Assembly (NCBI RefSeq): GCF_003254395.2
Contig: NC_037648.1
Coordinates: 372,001 to 436,000 of the forward strand
Length of the DNA: 64,000 nt
Origin: Apis mellifera
Taxonomy: Eukaryota; Arthropoda; Insecta; Hymenoptera; Apidae
Reading direction: 5' to 3'
The position numbers and the translations under genes were made by a program. Shown piece after piece: positions 13,038-24,797 of this stretch (positions are counted from its first letter, which is position 1; every line of letters begins with the position of its first letter). Under the pieces are notes generated by a model. It saw nothing but the letters and a program-made list of their open reading frames with translations. It was not told the origin of the DNA and made no database searches.

Positions 13038-14183
13038 ATGATACGAACATTTATATTCTTTGATTTGGAAACAACAGGATTAATAACAAAAAATTGTATG
13101 CCAAAAGTGACCGAGTTATCATTAATAGCAGTATCAAGAACTGCTGTGTGTAATACCAAGGATTTTTTACCAAGAGTTTTACAAAAACTTATTTTACCAA
13201 TACATCCAAATTTGAATATTTCAAAAGAGATTGAAACATTGACAGGTAATATGTAATTTAATTATAATAATCAATTTTCAATTTATTTCAAATAGACTTT
13301 TATATTCTTTAAGTTTTATATGAATGAAACTTATGTTGTCAGGTTTATCTAATGAAAATTTATGTGAAATTCAACATTTTAACTGTGATGTATATAATTT
13401 AATAATAAATTTTATAAATCGACAAAAAGCACCAACTTGCTTTGTAGCTTATAATGGAAATAATTTTGATTATCCCATTCTTTTATCAGAACTTAAAACT
13501 ATTGACAAGGTATTTATAATTCATAGTTTCATGATATGAATAATTTGATATTAATATAATCTAATTAAATGATCTAATATTAATTTTTAAAGAGTTTCAG
13601 TGAAAATATTTTAAGTATTGATATGCTACAGTTAATAAAAGACTTCTTTTTACGTGAAGAACCAATAAAAAAAATGAATAACCAAATTAATAATTCTTGT
13701 AATATTGAAGTTAGTACTTTATTAAATGATGGTTATGATAAAATTTTATCCGATGCATTAGATTCTATTATAAATACAAATGATGATAACAAAAATGACA
13801 CTTTTCTTAAAATTGAAAAAACAATGTCTCATTCTAATAGTATATCTAACACTTCAGAAACTAATTATTGTACAAAAATGCAAGAACTGAATGAAAAAAC
13901 ACCTAAGAATCAAATTATAAAAATTCAACATTCTGATAAAAATTTTCAGGACAGAAAAAGAAGTATAAACGCAAGAAGAAAATTAGATTTTACAAATAGT
14001 CAACCAATAAATTTTAAATTAACTAATGTTTATAAACATATTCTTGGTGCTGAGCCTGAAAATGCACACAGTGCTGAAGGAGATTGTCTTATAATGATTC
14101 GCTGTGCTATTCAATTAGGAAACTTTTTTGTAGATTGGGCTGATTCTAATGCAATACCTCTAATTAATCATATAAGTAAATAA
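13038..14183 (+). CDS. TREX: TREX-type 3'-5' DNA exonuclease
   Basis: DEDDh-family exonuclease. In animals TREX proteins degrade stray DNA and so restrain DNA sensing. Three exons (13038-13245, 13343-13509, 13593-14183) give 321 aa. Exo I is FFDLETTGL (Asp9, Glu11), Exo II is AYNGNNFDYPIL (Asp112), and Exo III is HSAEGDCL (His284, Asp289). All five catalytic residues are present. TGLSNENL is also typical of TREX. Between Exo II and Exo III lies an insertion of roughly 100 residues rich in Asn, Asp, Ser and Lys, making the protein longer than TREX2-like enzymes. No C-terminal membrane segment like that of mammalian TREX1 is visible. The start ATG at 13038 is followed at once by the conserved core. 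It is convergent with the cGAS-like receptor gene; the two stop codons are about 490 bp apart. Confidence 0.88.
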
Positions 14184-14669
14184 TATTCATTTTGATATAT
14201 TAAAAATTCTTTTATTAATTTTTTTTTTAATATAATACAAATATTTAACAATACAAATATAATATATATTTTGTAATAATTATATAATATAATATATAAT
14301 AATTAATAATATAATATGGATGTTTTTAAAATAAGTTATTTTATATTTCAAATTTTATTTTTATTGAATACAATATATTATATAAAAATATTAATTGAAA
14401 AGATATAAACATATAAAATATGAAGCATATTAACAAAATAAATGTATTAAAAAAATAAAATGTTTAAAATTAATTAACATCAATGTTTTAATTTGAAAAT
14501 ATTTTGAGTATATTATTAAATTATATATTATACATTACACACATTATTATATATTAAATACAAAATTGTTAAAAATATATTGAATATATATTTATAAAAT
14601 TTTTAATGTTAAAAAATAAAAATAAAATTAGTAAAAAAATTTTATTATGTAAAAATATTTTAAAGTAAA

Positions 14670-16798
14670 TCAAGTTATTGTGCACCATTTACTATTTTCC
14701 TGTTCTGTATCATTTTTATCTATAAAATTAATTTTTATATTAAATTAATATTAAATTAATATTATCATTATAATTATATTTTATTATAATATATTAATTA
14801 TAATTAATATATACCTTCTACATATTGATTATTGTTATTTATTTTTTCTTGTAATAATTTTAATTCCTGTGAATTTACTGTAATTTAAAAAAAAAAATAA
14901 TAAAATTTAGATTCAATATAAAAAAACAATTATTTACAATGATTATTAATTTTTGTTGAAAAATCAAAATATTTAAAGAAAAATTTCATAATAATAATTT
15001 TTCATATAGAATAAAATGCAATCGTTTATATTGAATTTTATATTAAGAGAAGAAAAAAATTGTGAAAAATTATATTTCAAATATGTATACATCTTCATTT
15101 CATAATTTTAAAAAATACAACTTACAAATAAAGCTAGCCAGTATGAATTTATCACTTGAACATCTTTCAATACTCTTTATGATATTTTTTAAGCGGTAAG
15201 TTATGTTATACATTTCTCTTTCACTAATCTTTGAGAATAAATTATAATTTTTATCCCAATAAAATTCCAATGTATGTTTATCACAAGCATAATATAATTC
15301 TTGAAGCATCTAAAAACAATAATAATTCATATGAATAATGCCTTATAAATTTTTTATACATATTGATTCTAATATTATATATTACATATATTATTATACA
15401 TATATTTTTATATATTATATATTACTTTAAATAAAAATAATGTAAATGGTATTTTTTCGAGATCGTTTTTCAATTCTTCCTTTTTATGTAAAAATAAAGT
15501 TTCTATGAAATAACTTGCGATACTATTCCAATTTTGTGTATCTCTTAATTTCTAAAAAAAAACAACAACAATCAGAAATGTTTTGTAATATTGAAATTAA
15601 AGTATAAAATTTATTAAACAACCTTCATTTGACGTATGACTGGTTTTATACGACCATATTTAGTAAGAATTTCTTTCTCTTGACAACTAAAAGAAAGTCT
15701 CCAATAAAAATTCTTATTATTAATATCATCATCTGTTAATGGTAATGGAATTGCAAACCATGTTTTATTTCGACACTAAAAACAAAAAATTTTTATAATA
15801 TAAAAATATTTCTATTTAAATATAATAGAATATACAAACATTTTGAAGTTCATTAAATTTAAAAATAAACTGATTAATGTAATTTATATGGAAAGCTAAT
15901 GCTGGAGCTAAATCAACATGAATAGTTTTAGTTTTAGTTTCAGTTTCAATATTTATTATTAATGTATATGCAGGACCACTCTCTTTTATTCTGATTTTTG
16001 CCTTTAATTGTTTATTTATGATTAATTCATATCCATTATCAACTTTTGTTAATTTTTTATGAAGGACTTTATATAGAATTCCTTGAATCCAACGACGAAA
16101 TTTATTTGGATTTAAATAGCCATAATCAATAATATTGTTATATATTCTACAAAAAAAATAATATTTTATGTAAAAATATAATGAAATTGTTTATAAATAT
16201 AATAATTATAATTTATTCTTCAACTTTTTTCCTTTATCTGTGAGATGATCATATTTAGAATTATACATAGTCGATTGATCTATTTGGATTTGGACAAAAG
16301 CTGGTCTTTCTGAATAAAACTGGATAGAAAAAAAATTTTTGTATCATTAAAAATTAAAAAATAATTTAAAATTATTATAATTAAATAAAAATATTCTTAC
16401 ATTTATTTGTTTATTATTAAAAGGTAATTTTAAAATAATATTTAGATCAAATTCATTTGGTTTTTCTATTTTTGTTCCTTTATAAAAACTACCTATAAAA
16501 ATAATTTCTTGATATATTTCTTTAAACAATGAATCCTCCGATTTCATAAAATTTATCATTTTTTCAATCACCTATTGAATTAAATTATAATATTATATAA
16601 TAAAATATATAATATAGTATAATATATATTATTACATGTAAACCAATATATAATATTATAATATATAATAAAAATACATACCAGCAATAAAGATTCATTA
16701 ATTGTACGTATCTCATCATCTTCTAATGATATAAATATTTTATTTATTGCATTAAATACTTCATCATTAGATAAATTTTTCTCTAATTCCTTTTGCAT
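14670..16798 (-). CDS. cGLR: cGAS-like receptor (Mab-21/cGAS nucleotidyltransferase)
   Basis: Predicted nucleic-acid sensor that makes a cyclic dinucleotide second messenger for STING. Nine exons join in phase: 16798-16682, 16571-16401, 16319-16225, 16146-15840, 15775-15623, 15551-15426, 15309-15126, 14877-14815, 14719-14670, giving 421 aa. The nucleotidyltransferase core has the Gly-Ser motif in IGSFYKGTKI (Gly66-Ser67), metal ligands in PNEFDLNI (Glu79, Asp81) and the third acidic residue in IHVDLAPAL (Asp206). WRLSFSCQEKEIL in exon 5 matches the start of the Mab-21 C-lobe. The vertebrate cGAS zinc-ribbon insertion was not recognised, as is usual for insect cGLRs. The ligand (dsRNA or DNA) and the product cannot be read from the sequence. 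No signal or membrane segment was seen. A non-enzymatic Mab-21 protein is the alternative, but the complete acidic triad argues against it. Confidence 0.85.
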
Positions 16799-18037
16799 CT
16801 AGATATAATACAAAATATCAACATGTATTTTTTGCATTCATTATTTTAGATTATTATAAAATTGTAATAGCACTTAAATTTAAATTTCAAACCTTGAAAA
16901 ATTTTATGTAAATTAAAACATGCACTGTAAAAACTGCACTATAAAAATAAACAATTTTATCATATAATATAGAAAAAAAATAAAAAATCTTAAATATATA
17001 AATATATAAAACTCTTTATATAACTCTTTGTATATTAAATATATTATATTAAACACGAACGCGATATGTTGAACACGAATGTAAAATAAATCTTTGGAAA
17101 TAGAAATTGCACTGGCAAAGTTATATAAGTAAAAGTATCGAATAACTTCGTTGAATATTACTTTTTCTTTAATTTACTATAATACTATATAAAATATATA
17201 AATATATATTGAAAATAAAGATAAATACCAATAATGAAGATAAGATATATCATTTTTCATATAAGATATCAATTAAAATTTATTTTTTAATAATTTTCAA
17301 TTTTTTTATTCACACTTTTCCGTATGCATATTATATAATATATTAGTTAAAATTATAACACAAAGCATATATATGCATATATGCGTGCATATATTATAAT
17401 TATTATGTAACTATAGTAGTATACTATACTCATATAACTCATATCAATTAACAAATATCCTTTTTAATATAATATATAAAAAACTTTTTTAACTTTTGCA
17501 ATGTACCATTTATCATGGATATTAAACATCATATTGAATCATTTCAGTACATTCTTTCAATTAATTTATAAATTATAAATTTTTAATTCTTTTTTAATTT
17601 TCTTTACAAAAATATTGAATAATCTTATTTGTTATGTTATCTTATATATAATTTATATTAATGATGTATAGAAAAAAGTAGGAACTTCGACAATAAATAA
17701 AAAATATTTCGAAAGATATTCTGTAACATTTTCGTAAAAATTAAAACAAAATGATTTAATAAAACGGAACGAACGGAAATAAATTGGATATGATTTTCGT
17801 GCGGATCAGCTGTTGGAGGATATACTGGCTATGTTATTATAATATATAATATATGATAATACTTAGTTTAAGTAAAATATACGTAAAAAATAATATTAAG
17901 GCTCTTCGAAGTACACATATGTACCAATACATTTTATATTATATAATATTAATGCTCTTTTATATACATGTATGTACTAATATATTTATATACGTTTTAA
18001 CATATGCGATCTTATCTTATTTACAAAATATATTGAT
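16799..18037. other. Upstream region of cGLR, very AT-rich
   Basis: It lies between the cGLR start and the end of FIRRM, both on the minus strand. It must hold the cGLR promoter and the FIRRM 3' end. Only AT-rich sequence with short TA runs is visible. The open frame at 17853-18041 is low complexity and overlaps the FIRRM end, so it was not accepted. Confidence 0.6.
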
Positions 18038-19624
18038 TTAGATTGAATTAGATCCAGTTAGATCCAGAATTTTACTACAAATTAATCGTAATCTTCGTAA
18101 AACGTGATTACTAATATCATTATTCTTTTTCAATATATCATTCAATTCGTCACATATTTTGCTCACGTGTTCATCAAGATCGTTTATAGATGGATTCTCA
18201 TCAAAACTTTCGACGGAATGAATTTCCAATTTAGGAAGTTTTTCATCCCTTTGAGAATCCTCGTAATTATTACAAACATGATAGATATTTTGCAATTGTT
18301 TTCCTATATGTTGCAAGTAATCTTCGATATTTGAGAAATTTTGAAGTTCATAATAAATCGTGCCAGATAAATAGGCCGGCAAAGAATCTCTTAACAACGA
18401 TTTTTTCGTAACTGCAGCAGCCATTTTAGTAACAAGATCTTCGTTCGGGCACATATGGGCCACATGGTCGAATGATTCAAAGGCTTCTTGTCGTACCCAA
18501 GGATTTTCATCTTCTAAAAGTCGACAATTGAATTCCGCTAACGCATTGGCAACTTTAAGCCCACAGTTGTCAAGTGAATCGATATTATTTCTTAAATAAT
18601 GCGACGCAATCGCTTTAACATGTGGCGGAAAATAAAAGAACGACGTTAGAATTGCTTCTATAATCTGAAATAATTAAATACTACTTTACATATAAAAGAT
18701 ACGTTACAATTTGATAATTTTTTTATGATTACATCAAAATAAAAAAAATTACATTTTTATAAAAGAACATTTTTAAAAAAGGATATATCCGAAGCAAAAT
18801 TCAAACTGAGTCACGAAATTTAAATTTTCAAAATAAATTTTATTTTATGTAATATTATTATTATTGTATGTTATAAAATGAAAATGTATAAATTATTATT
18901 ATACGATATTAAAAAAAAAAAAAAAAAACGAACATACCGAGAAGAAAATATTATCTTGAATTTTTTGAGGCTGCGTGGCAACGAACAACTTCAATATTAA
19001 TTCCGATAATATATCCAATTGTCTACCTTCGAAAATTTCGATCGTGCTCGCTATAGAGTTCCATATCTGAGAAAGAATATCAATGATATTTTGTTCTTCC
19101 GTGTAATTCAATTTCCCGGCCAATGGCATCAACTTTGTCTTTCAAATGTGGAAAATAATTATACGATTAAAATCGTCGGAAAAAGAAAAAAGGAAAGAAA
19201 GAAAAAGAAACGAAAAATTTATTCGAACGTAATTTACAATATGATCCCAGTTTTGTACGGTGGGTTGCCGTTGTAATTCTGCGAACGCGGTCGGGATTTC
19301 GTTTAACACACACGCCAATCGACTTTCCAAGAATGATTTCGTTTTCGATGGCAAAAATCGTGCGACGGGCAACCAGGATGGATTTTCGAGATCGTCAAAT
19401 TCCGTTATAAGGATGTGCTTCGTTTCCTCTGGGAGCAAATTGTACAATCTACCGATTAGATTCTCCAATACAACGACTTCGAGACTATTGCTACGTGTCA
19501 TTAAAACAGCATAAACTTTCAACAGATATTTCACGTGACCGATGCAAAGCTCCGACGAACCAATGCTGAAAATATAATTAATATTGCATAGAAATCTAAG
19601 AATAAGATGAAATATATCGTGATA

Positions 19625-19678
<54 letters not shown>

Positions 19679-22600
19679 AGGTGCAAAATAAATAATCGAA
19701 TTTTATTTCGATAATAAAATATGATGAGATATCATAAAGCTTATTCGAGATATGCGATTTACAAACCGGCCAACGAAACACCAAATATCCGAACTCAGCA
19801 AAGAACTCCAAAGTTGATTGCTTAGCAAATGCTTCAACAAAATCAATTCGATGGCTTGAAATCCATCCCCAGGTATTTGGCTAATCAGACTACAAATTGG
19901 CACTATTGTGGCCTCGTATATCGAAGCCGATCTTGGCCTTTCTCCTATATCGTGTACACCCGGTAATCTCACTTGGCCAACCAATATTTCTTCCTGTACT
20001 TTATGAGGATATAAATATAAATATAAATATTTTCAACATTTCCAATCTCTTAATTCAACTTTTCAGAATCATAAGTTTAATTTGAAAATTAAACTCACTG
20101 TGATTAATGTTAGTCAACGCAACATCAATGATCGATTCAGCGCCTAATGTCCATTCGCAATGTTGCTCGTACGGCGCGTTGATTAATATTTTCATAATGC
20201 TGACTATTAATAAATGGTAACCCAATTTATCGATGTTCGCTTGATTTCCATATTCGAAAAATGCCTGAAGATATTTTTTTAACAGTATCGATACAAAAAT
20301 TTATGATTAAAAATTATATTTATCGATGTATAGAACTGGACGAACCTGCTTGAAATCGGAAGATTTGAAAAGCGTGTTTAAAAATGGTTCCGATCCACGA
20401 GAGATGTGTACATTTATCAATTCGATTAATTTATCGTCAATCTTTGATTTTTCCAAGCATAACGGGGAACACCTAAAGAGATAGAAGACGTAGAAAGAGA
20501 TTTGAAGATTAAACGAAAGGAGGGAAGAAAAATAATTGTAAATGAAATGTACTTGTGCACTTTTGATAAAAGTTCGATTGCGAACGAGAGAATCTCGTTA
20601 TTTACGTATGGGCAATAAGTTGCGAATAATTTGTCCAAAATTTTTAACGAGTGGCCGATTACTTTTATTTTTCTTTCATCGATCCGCTCGGTTGAATCCT
20701 GTATAAATATAATTGGATAAAAATTTTTTAAATTCTTATTTTGTATTAACCATTTTTCTAATATTTTTCGATATCAGTTTAAAAAAAAAATCAGAAAAAG
20801 GCATTGTTCGTTGATATCAATAAAATATCTAATAAACGAGTAATAAAAATATAATAGATGATATAAAATCTTTTTATATATATATATATATATTTTTTTT
20901 TAAGTGAAACATACCTGACAGAACAAAAACATCGAGGATATATTTCTTGCCAATTGCGCAAGATGCGAGGTGACGCTCGCAGCGTTCGTTCTTTTGACGA
21001 GATCTTGCCTCGTAATTGCCAATTTTCCGAATACTTTTGACGTTTCTACGAACGTTTTCAAATCCAAATCGTGAGCAATAGTGACGAACAATCCGATCGA
21101 ATCGATCACTGTTCTCAATAGAAAAAAATATCTTTTTTAATCGAAAAGAATCTCTAATAAATTATTTAATCTTTTAAATATCGAGATATACGTATATAAA
21201 ATGAAAAATGAAAAATTTAAATAATATTATTCGTTTAGAAATTAATCTTTCTAAAATAATAAAAATTAAAAAAATTATTCTGTTTAATGAAATTATCGAT
21301 CCTATTGATGAAATTGAATTTCAACAATAACAAGAATCTGGATAATCTGAGTAACGTCGTGGTATTGATATTAAACCTAAAAAATGTTGAGGAAAAAAAG
21401 TTAAATTTACTCCAATAAATATTATAATAAATTGAATTTTTAGTCATTTAATATTCAATAATAAACCAGTAATTAAAGGATATCAATGAATAAATCTTGA
21501 GATAATAGCAAATACTGCTCCTATAGAAAGAACATAATGAAAATGTCCAACAACATAGTATGTATCATGAAGAATAATATCAATTGAAGAATTTGACAAT
21601 ATAATTCCTGTTAATCCACCAATAGTGAATAATATAATGAAACCTAATGATCATAAAACTGAAATGTTTAATTTTAATTTTGCACCATGTATGTATGTTG
21701 CTAATCATCTAAAAACTTTAATTCCTGTAGGAACAGCAATAATTATTGTTGCTGAAGTAAAATATGCTCGTGTATCAACATCTAATCCAACTGTAAATAT
21801 ATGACGTGCTCAGACAATTGTGTCTTTTTTTTCTATACTCGGTGTATTCGATGAAGATAAAGATGATTCGTATTAAAGAATCGTTAAGACGTAATAGGAT
21901 CGCTCACCTTTTACCAACAGTTCCGATTCCGTGTCCGTGTCGAAGGCTATTACACCGTCCAAAGTGGCCAAGAATAGATTCAAGATCGTTTTTGCTTTAC
22001 GAAAGAGATTCGTCAATTCCTCCGATACTTTATCGAATAAAACACCGTATAATTTTTTACTGTGAAAAAAAAAAAAAAAAATTCTCTTCAATTCAAGATC
22101 GATCTAAATATCTTATAATATTTAAATAATTGCTGGACAATTTTATACCGATTTGTCTCCAATACAATGCTCAATACCTTCCTCTACAGTGTTGAAATAT
22201 TAATTCAACCGTGACGAGTACGTTCTCCAATATGGATTTAAGATCCGTGGCAGACGTTCTCTGAAGTTTCGACACACGTTCCATAGATTTTTCCCATATT
22301 TTTAACAATTCGTGGCAAACGAACAGCTCTCGTTTCGTGTCTCGCTCCGTGTCTTCGTTTCTGTTTATCATTTCGCCGATCTGCTTCAACGTCTTGAATG
22401 ATTCGAAGATGAAAAAAAATGAAAACGTGATGATTGGTTAATTCGTACGTGATAATATTTTCTACTTCTTTACCTTGGATAGAAGATCATGGGCGAGAGG
22501 AAAAATTTCGTTGAAAATTTTCTCATCTAATAAATTATCCGAGCAGGAGGACAAAGATTGTTCCAGTGTCCGTTGCAATAATTCCCCGTCGTATTTCTGA

Positions 22601-22818
22601 ACAAGGCTCTCCAAAGCATCGTGATCATTGATTAAGAAAAAATAATATGGAAATAAATTACATTTACATTTTTAATATTCAAATATTCAAAAAGTGAAAA
22701 TTAGAATTGTAATTCTAAAGGATATTTTTAATTTCGACGAACAATCTTCGGTCATACTTTTATCATTGTCGCTGAACGAATCTTCTAACAGAAAAGTGAA
22801 AGAACTTTCGTTTGCCAT
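18038..22818 (-). CDS. FIRRM: FIRRM / C1orf112 homologue (FIGNL1 partner)
   Basis: Helical-repeat protein. Its vertebrate homologue stabilises the AAA ATPase FIGNL1 and limits RAD51 filaments in recombination and mitosis. Twelve exons join in phase: 22818-22726, 22620-22474, 22392-22178, 22059-21908, 21108-20915, 20698-20553, 20472-20346, 20264-20099, 19998-19767, 19565-19238, 19138-18938, 18664-18038. They give 875 aa (human about 853). The family call rests on the overall Leu-rich helical pattern and on the conserved block SSDIWCFVGRIGSSELC, split between exons 9 and 10. The N-terminus MANESSFTFLLEDSFSD is acidic. Intron 1 is a minor-class AT-AC intron, and intron 4 contains a COX1 numt. 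The splice-site solution is strong; the name is less certain than the gene structure. Confidence 0.78.
19630..19672. repeat. (TA)n microsatellite in FIRRM intron 9
   Basis: About 21 uninterrupted TA units between exons 10 and 9 of FIRRM (minus-strand order). Probably length-polymorphic. Confidence 0.95.
21211..21823 (-). other. Nuclear mitochondrial DNA segment (numt) of COX1
   Basis: On the minus strand this reads as the C-terminal part of cytochrome c oxidase subunit I when TGA is read as Trp. Recognisable blocks are IVWAHHMFTVGLDVDTRAYF, DIILHDTYYVVGHFHYVLS, HWYPLITG and FFPQHFLGL. The frame stays open for about 200 codons in the mitochondrial code, which suggests a fairly recent insertion. 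It ends near the family motif LLFKF, short of the COX1 C-terminus. It sits inside FIRRM intron 4 (21907-21109), in the same orientation as the host gene. Flanking FIRRM exons keep their phase, so the insertion is harmless to the protein. Confidence 0.95.
22621..22725 (-). other. U12-type AT-AC intron 1 of FIRRM
   Basis: The donor reads ATATCCTTTAG, matching the minor-spliceosome 5' consensus. The 3' end has TTTTTCTTAATC as a branch-like site, followed about 12 nt later by CAC. No GT-AG alternative keeps the phase; this solution joins ...SSKLK to DALESLVQKYDG in phase 0. Confidence 0.85.
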
Positions 22819-24519
22819 TTTTCTCAAATCAAGATCTGTGGAAAAAATAAAAATATAATACATAATAATTATTCAGGAATTAATGTGGAAATTAGAGAAG
22901 AAAACATTTTTCTATGCATATCACGAACTGCGACGATTTTCAATTCGAATTATTCAATTAAATTAATCAAGGAATGCAGCAAAAGAAAGACTCTTTGAAT
23001 AATTTTTTTTTTTACATTCAACAGATTTTTTATTTCGACACGTGTTGAACTTGTTCAACCTACGACACTGTCACAATTAAACTACGTGCTCCAATATTTT
23101 TTCTTACATAATAATTAATTAACAAATAACAAAAGTTTTTGAAAAGGAAGATGAAATTATCTCGATTAATTAATCTAATTAATCCAATTATTCTTTTATT
23201 TTTTAAACATCCTGTATATCTATATATTTTGGTAAGAAAAGATGTTATTTGTAAAAATAATCAATAAATTTTTCCTATGGACGATTTTTCTTCAAGCGAA
23301 ATATTTTAAATTATAAAACAGTTGGAAAAATAATTTATAATTCCGTTTTTCGTGTTGCGGGCAAATGAGGCATCCATCAATCCTGACGAAACGGCTCGAT
23401 CGTGAAACGAGGAGCCTCGAAAATTTCTTGGCAAGCCTCGCCAAGTCGAACTTTCTAATCCCGATCGAGCACGATAGACAGTCATTCCAGAAACCGGAAC
23501 AGGGATGGATAAACTCGAACGAGTTGAACTAAAAACTTGTTCGATTCCGAAAAGATCTCAATTCGGATTTTATCGAGAAACGATAACGAGCCTTTAAAAA
23601 ATCATCGTTCGACCGATAATCATCACTTTCTCGATTAATTTCGAGCATAATTTTTGAATCGATTTAACTTGATTTAAATAAAATTTAAATAAGAGGAAAA
23701 ATGGATGAACGACCGATCCGTCCAATCGGTATCGCCCATCCCTGGGCCAAGGTACGTCTAAATCGTCGATAAGCGAAGCAATTAAGGAGAGCTCTAATTT
23801 TCAAGGATTCGACGTGGCCGAGTTCCGGAGGGGGGCGAAAGTTTCGCGTTTAAATCCTGGCGCAACGATTGAACAGCGAAGAAGAAGAAGGCGGGCAAGA
23901 AAGAGACGAACGAGAGAAAAATGGATTTGAATGATCGCCGATGCCATGGCAACACCGGACAACAAGCTGTCAGATGATAGGTAAAGTTTTGATCAATAAT
24001 ACCCGGTGACTGTAATTCGACTTTGCCGATTTTAACACGCGCTCCCGGGAAATCGAGTTGTTGACGCCTTCGTGGAACAATATCGAGCTCTTCTTCCTCT
24101 TCTTTCTCTTTCTAAAATGATGAATAATTGAAAATCTTTTATTTATCGTTATTATTATAGGAAAATTTCATTATTTTTCGAAATATTCTAAAATCCTAAA
24201 AATATCGAGAAACTTGTACACTCGATGTCACAAATTTAAATTAATTCCCCTGTTAAGTGAAGAAAAAAATCTTTCTCTCGAAAGAAAATAAAATAAAAAT
24301 GGCAACGTCTCGCCTTCCACCACAATTTACAGCAAATTGGGGGATGCACGTCGAGTTAACGTAGGTGAGCGAGTTCGACCACCCTTCGCATTCCAGCAAC
24401 GATCAAAGTGTCGGTGTGTTAGTCTGGAGCGTCGTTGGAATTAAGGGAAGCGATATATCGTTCAACCACCCTTCGGCCGAGTGGTGGGAACGGCAACGGT
24501 GTTGGTGGCTGCACGCCGG

Positions 24520-24527
24520 TATATAAA
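24520..24527 (+). promoter_or_regulatory. TATA box candidate
   Basis: TATATAAA in otherwise GC-rich sequence, followed within 100 bp by the likely leader exon of the downstream gene. Its spacing to the ATG, after removal of the leader intron, is compatible with a core promoter. A TCAGT initiator-like motif occurs at 24586-24590 but is too far for the usual 30-bp spacing. Confidence 0.5.
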
Positions 24528-24570
24528 TCGGTGGAATGGCAGTGGTGGTGAACGATCGTGCGAGAGGGCA

Positions 24571-24670
24571 ATGGATGGAAGTTAGTCAGTCGGCGCTTGC
24601 CCGCGCTGCAACCACGATGGAAGTTGATCCATCGTATTTACGTATCCCGCCCCTTTCGAACGAATCTTAA
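24571..24670 (+). promoter_or_regulatory. Two upstream open reading frames in the leader exon
   Basis: A four-codon frame starts at 24571 (MDGS, then stop), and a 17-codon frame runs 24617-24670 (MEVDPSYLRIPPLSNES). Both end before the leader donor at 24675 and precede the main ATG at 24798. If the leader is transcribed as inferred, they could lower translation of the main frame. Confidence 0.4.
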
Positions 24671-24797
24671 ACTCGTGAGTACGCATCCAATAATTTTTCT
24701 TCTCTCTCGCGAATTTTTGAAAAATTTAATTTAATCGAAAGATTAAAATCAACGTAGATCTCGTTCCATTCTCGTTTTACGTAGTATTGATCGAGAA

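Larger units (their letters stand above)
22819..24797. other. Divergent promoter region and 5' leader
   Basis: This is the divergent interval between FIRRM and the unknown 766-aa gene. It is clearly GC-richer than surrounding intergenic DNA from about 23,340 on. A non-coding first exon of the right-hand gene probably ends at 24674 before the donor GTGAGT; its partner acceptor precedes 24785. GACCACCCTTCG at about 24377 and AACCACCCTTCG at about 24473 are a repeated motif 96 bp apart and could be regulatory. No coding gene was found. Confidence 0.6.

Noticed and set aside
21211..21823. A nuclear COX1 gene
   Set aside because: TGA codons must be read as Trp, both ends are truncated and it lies in an intron; it is a numt.
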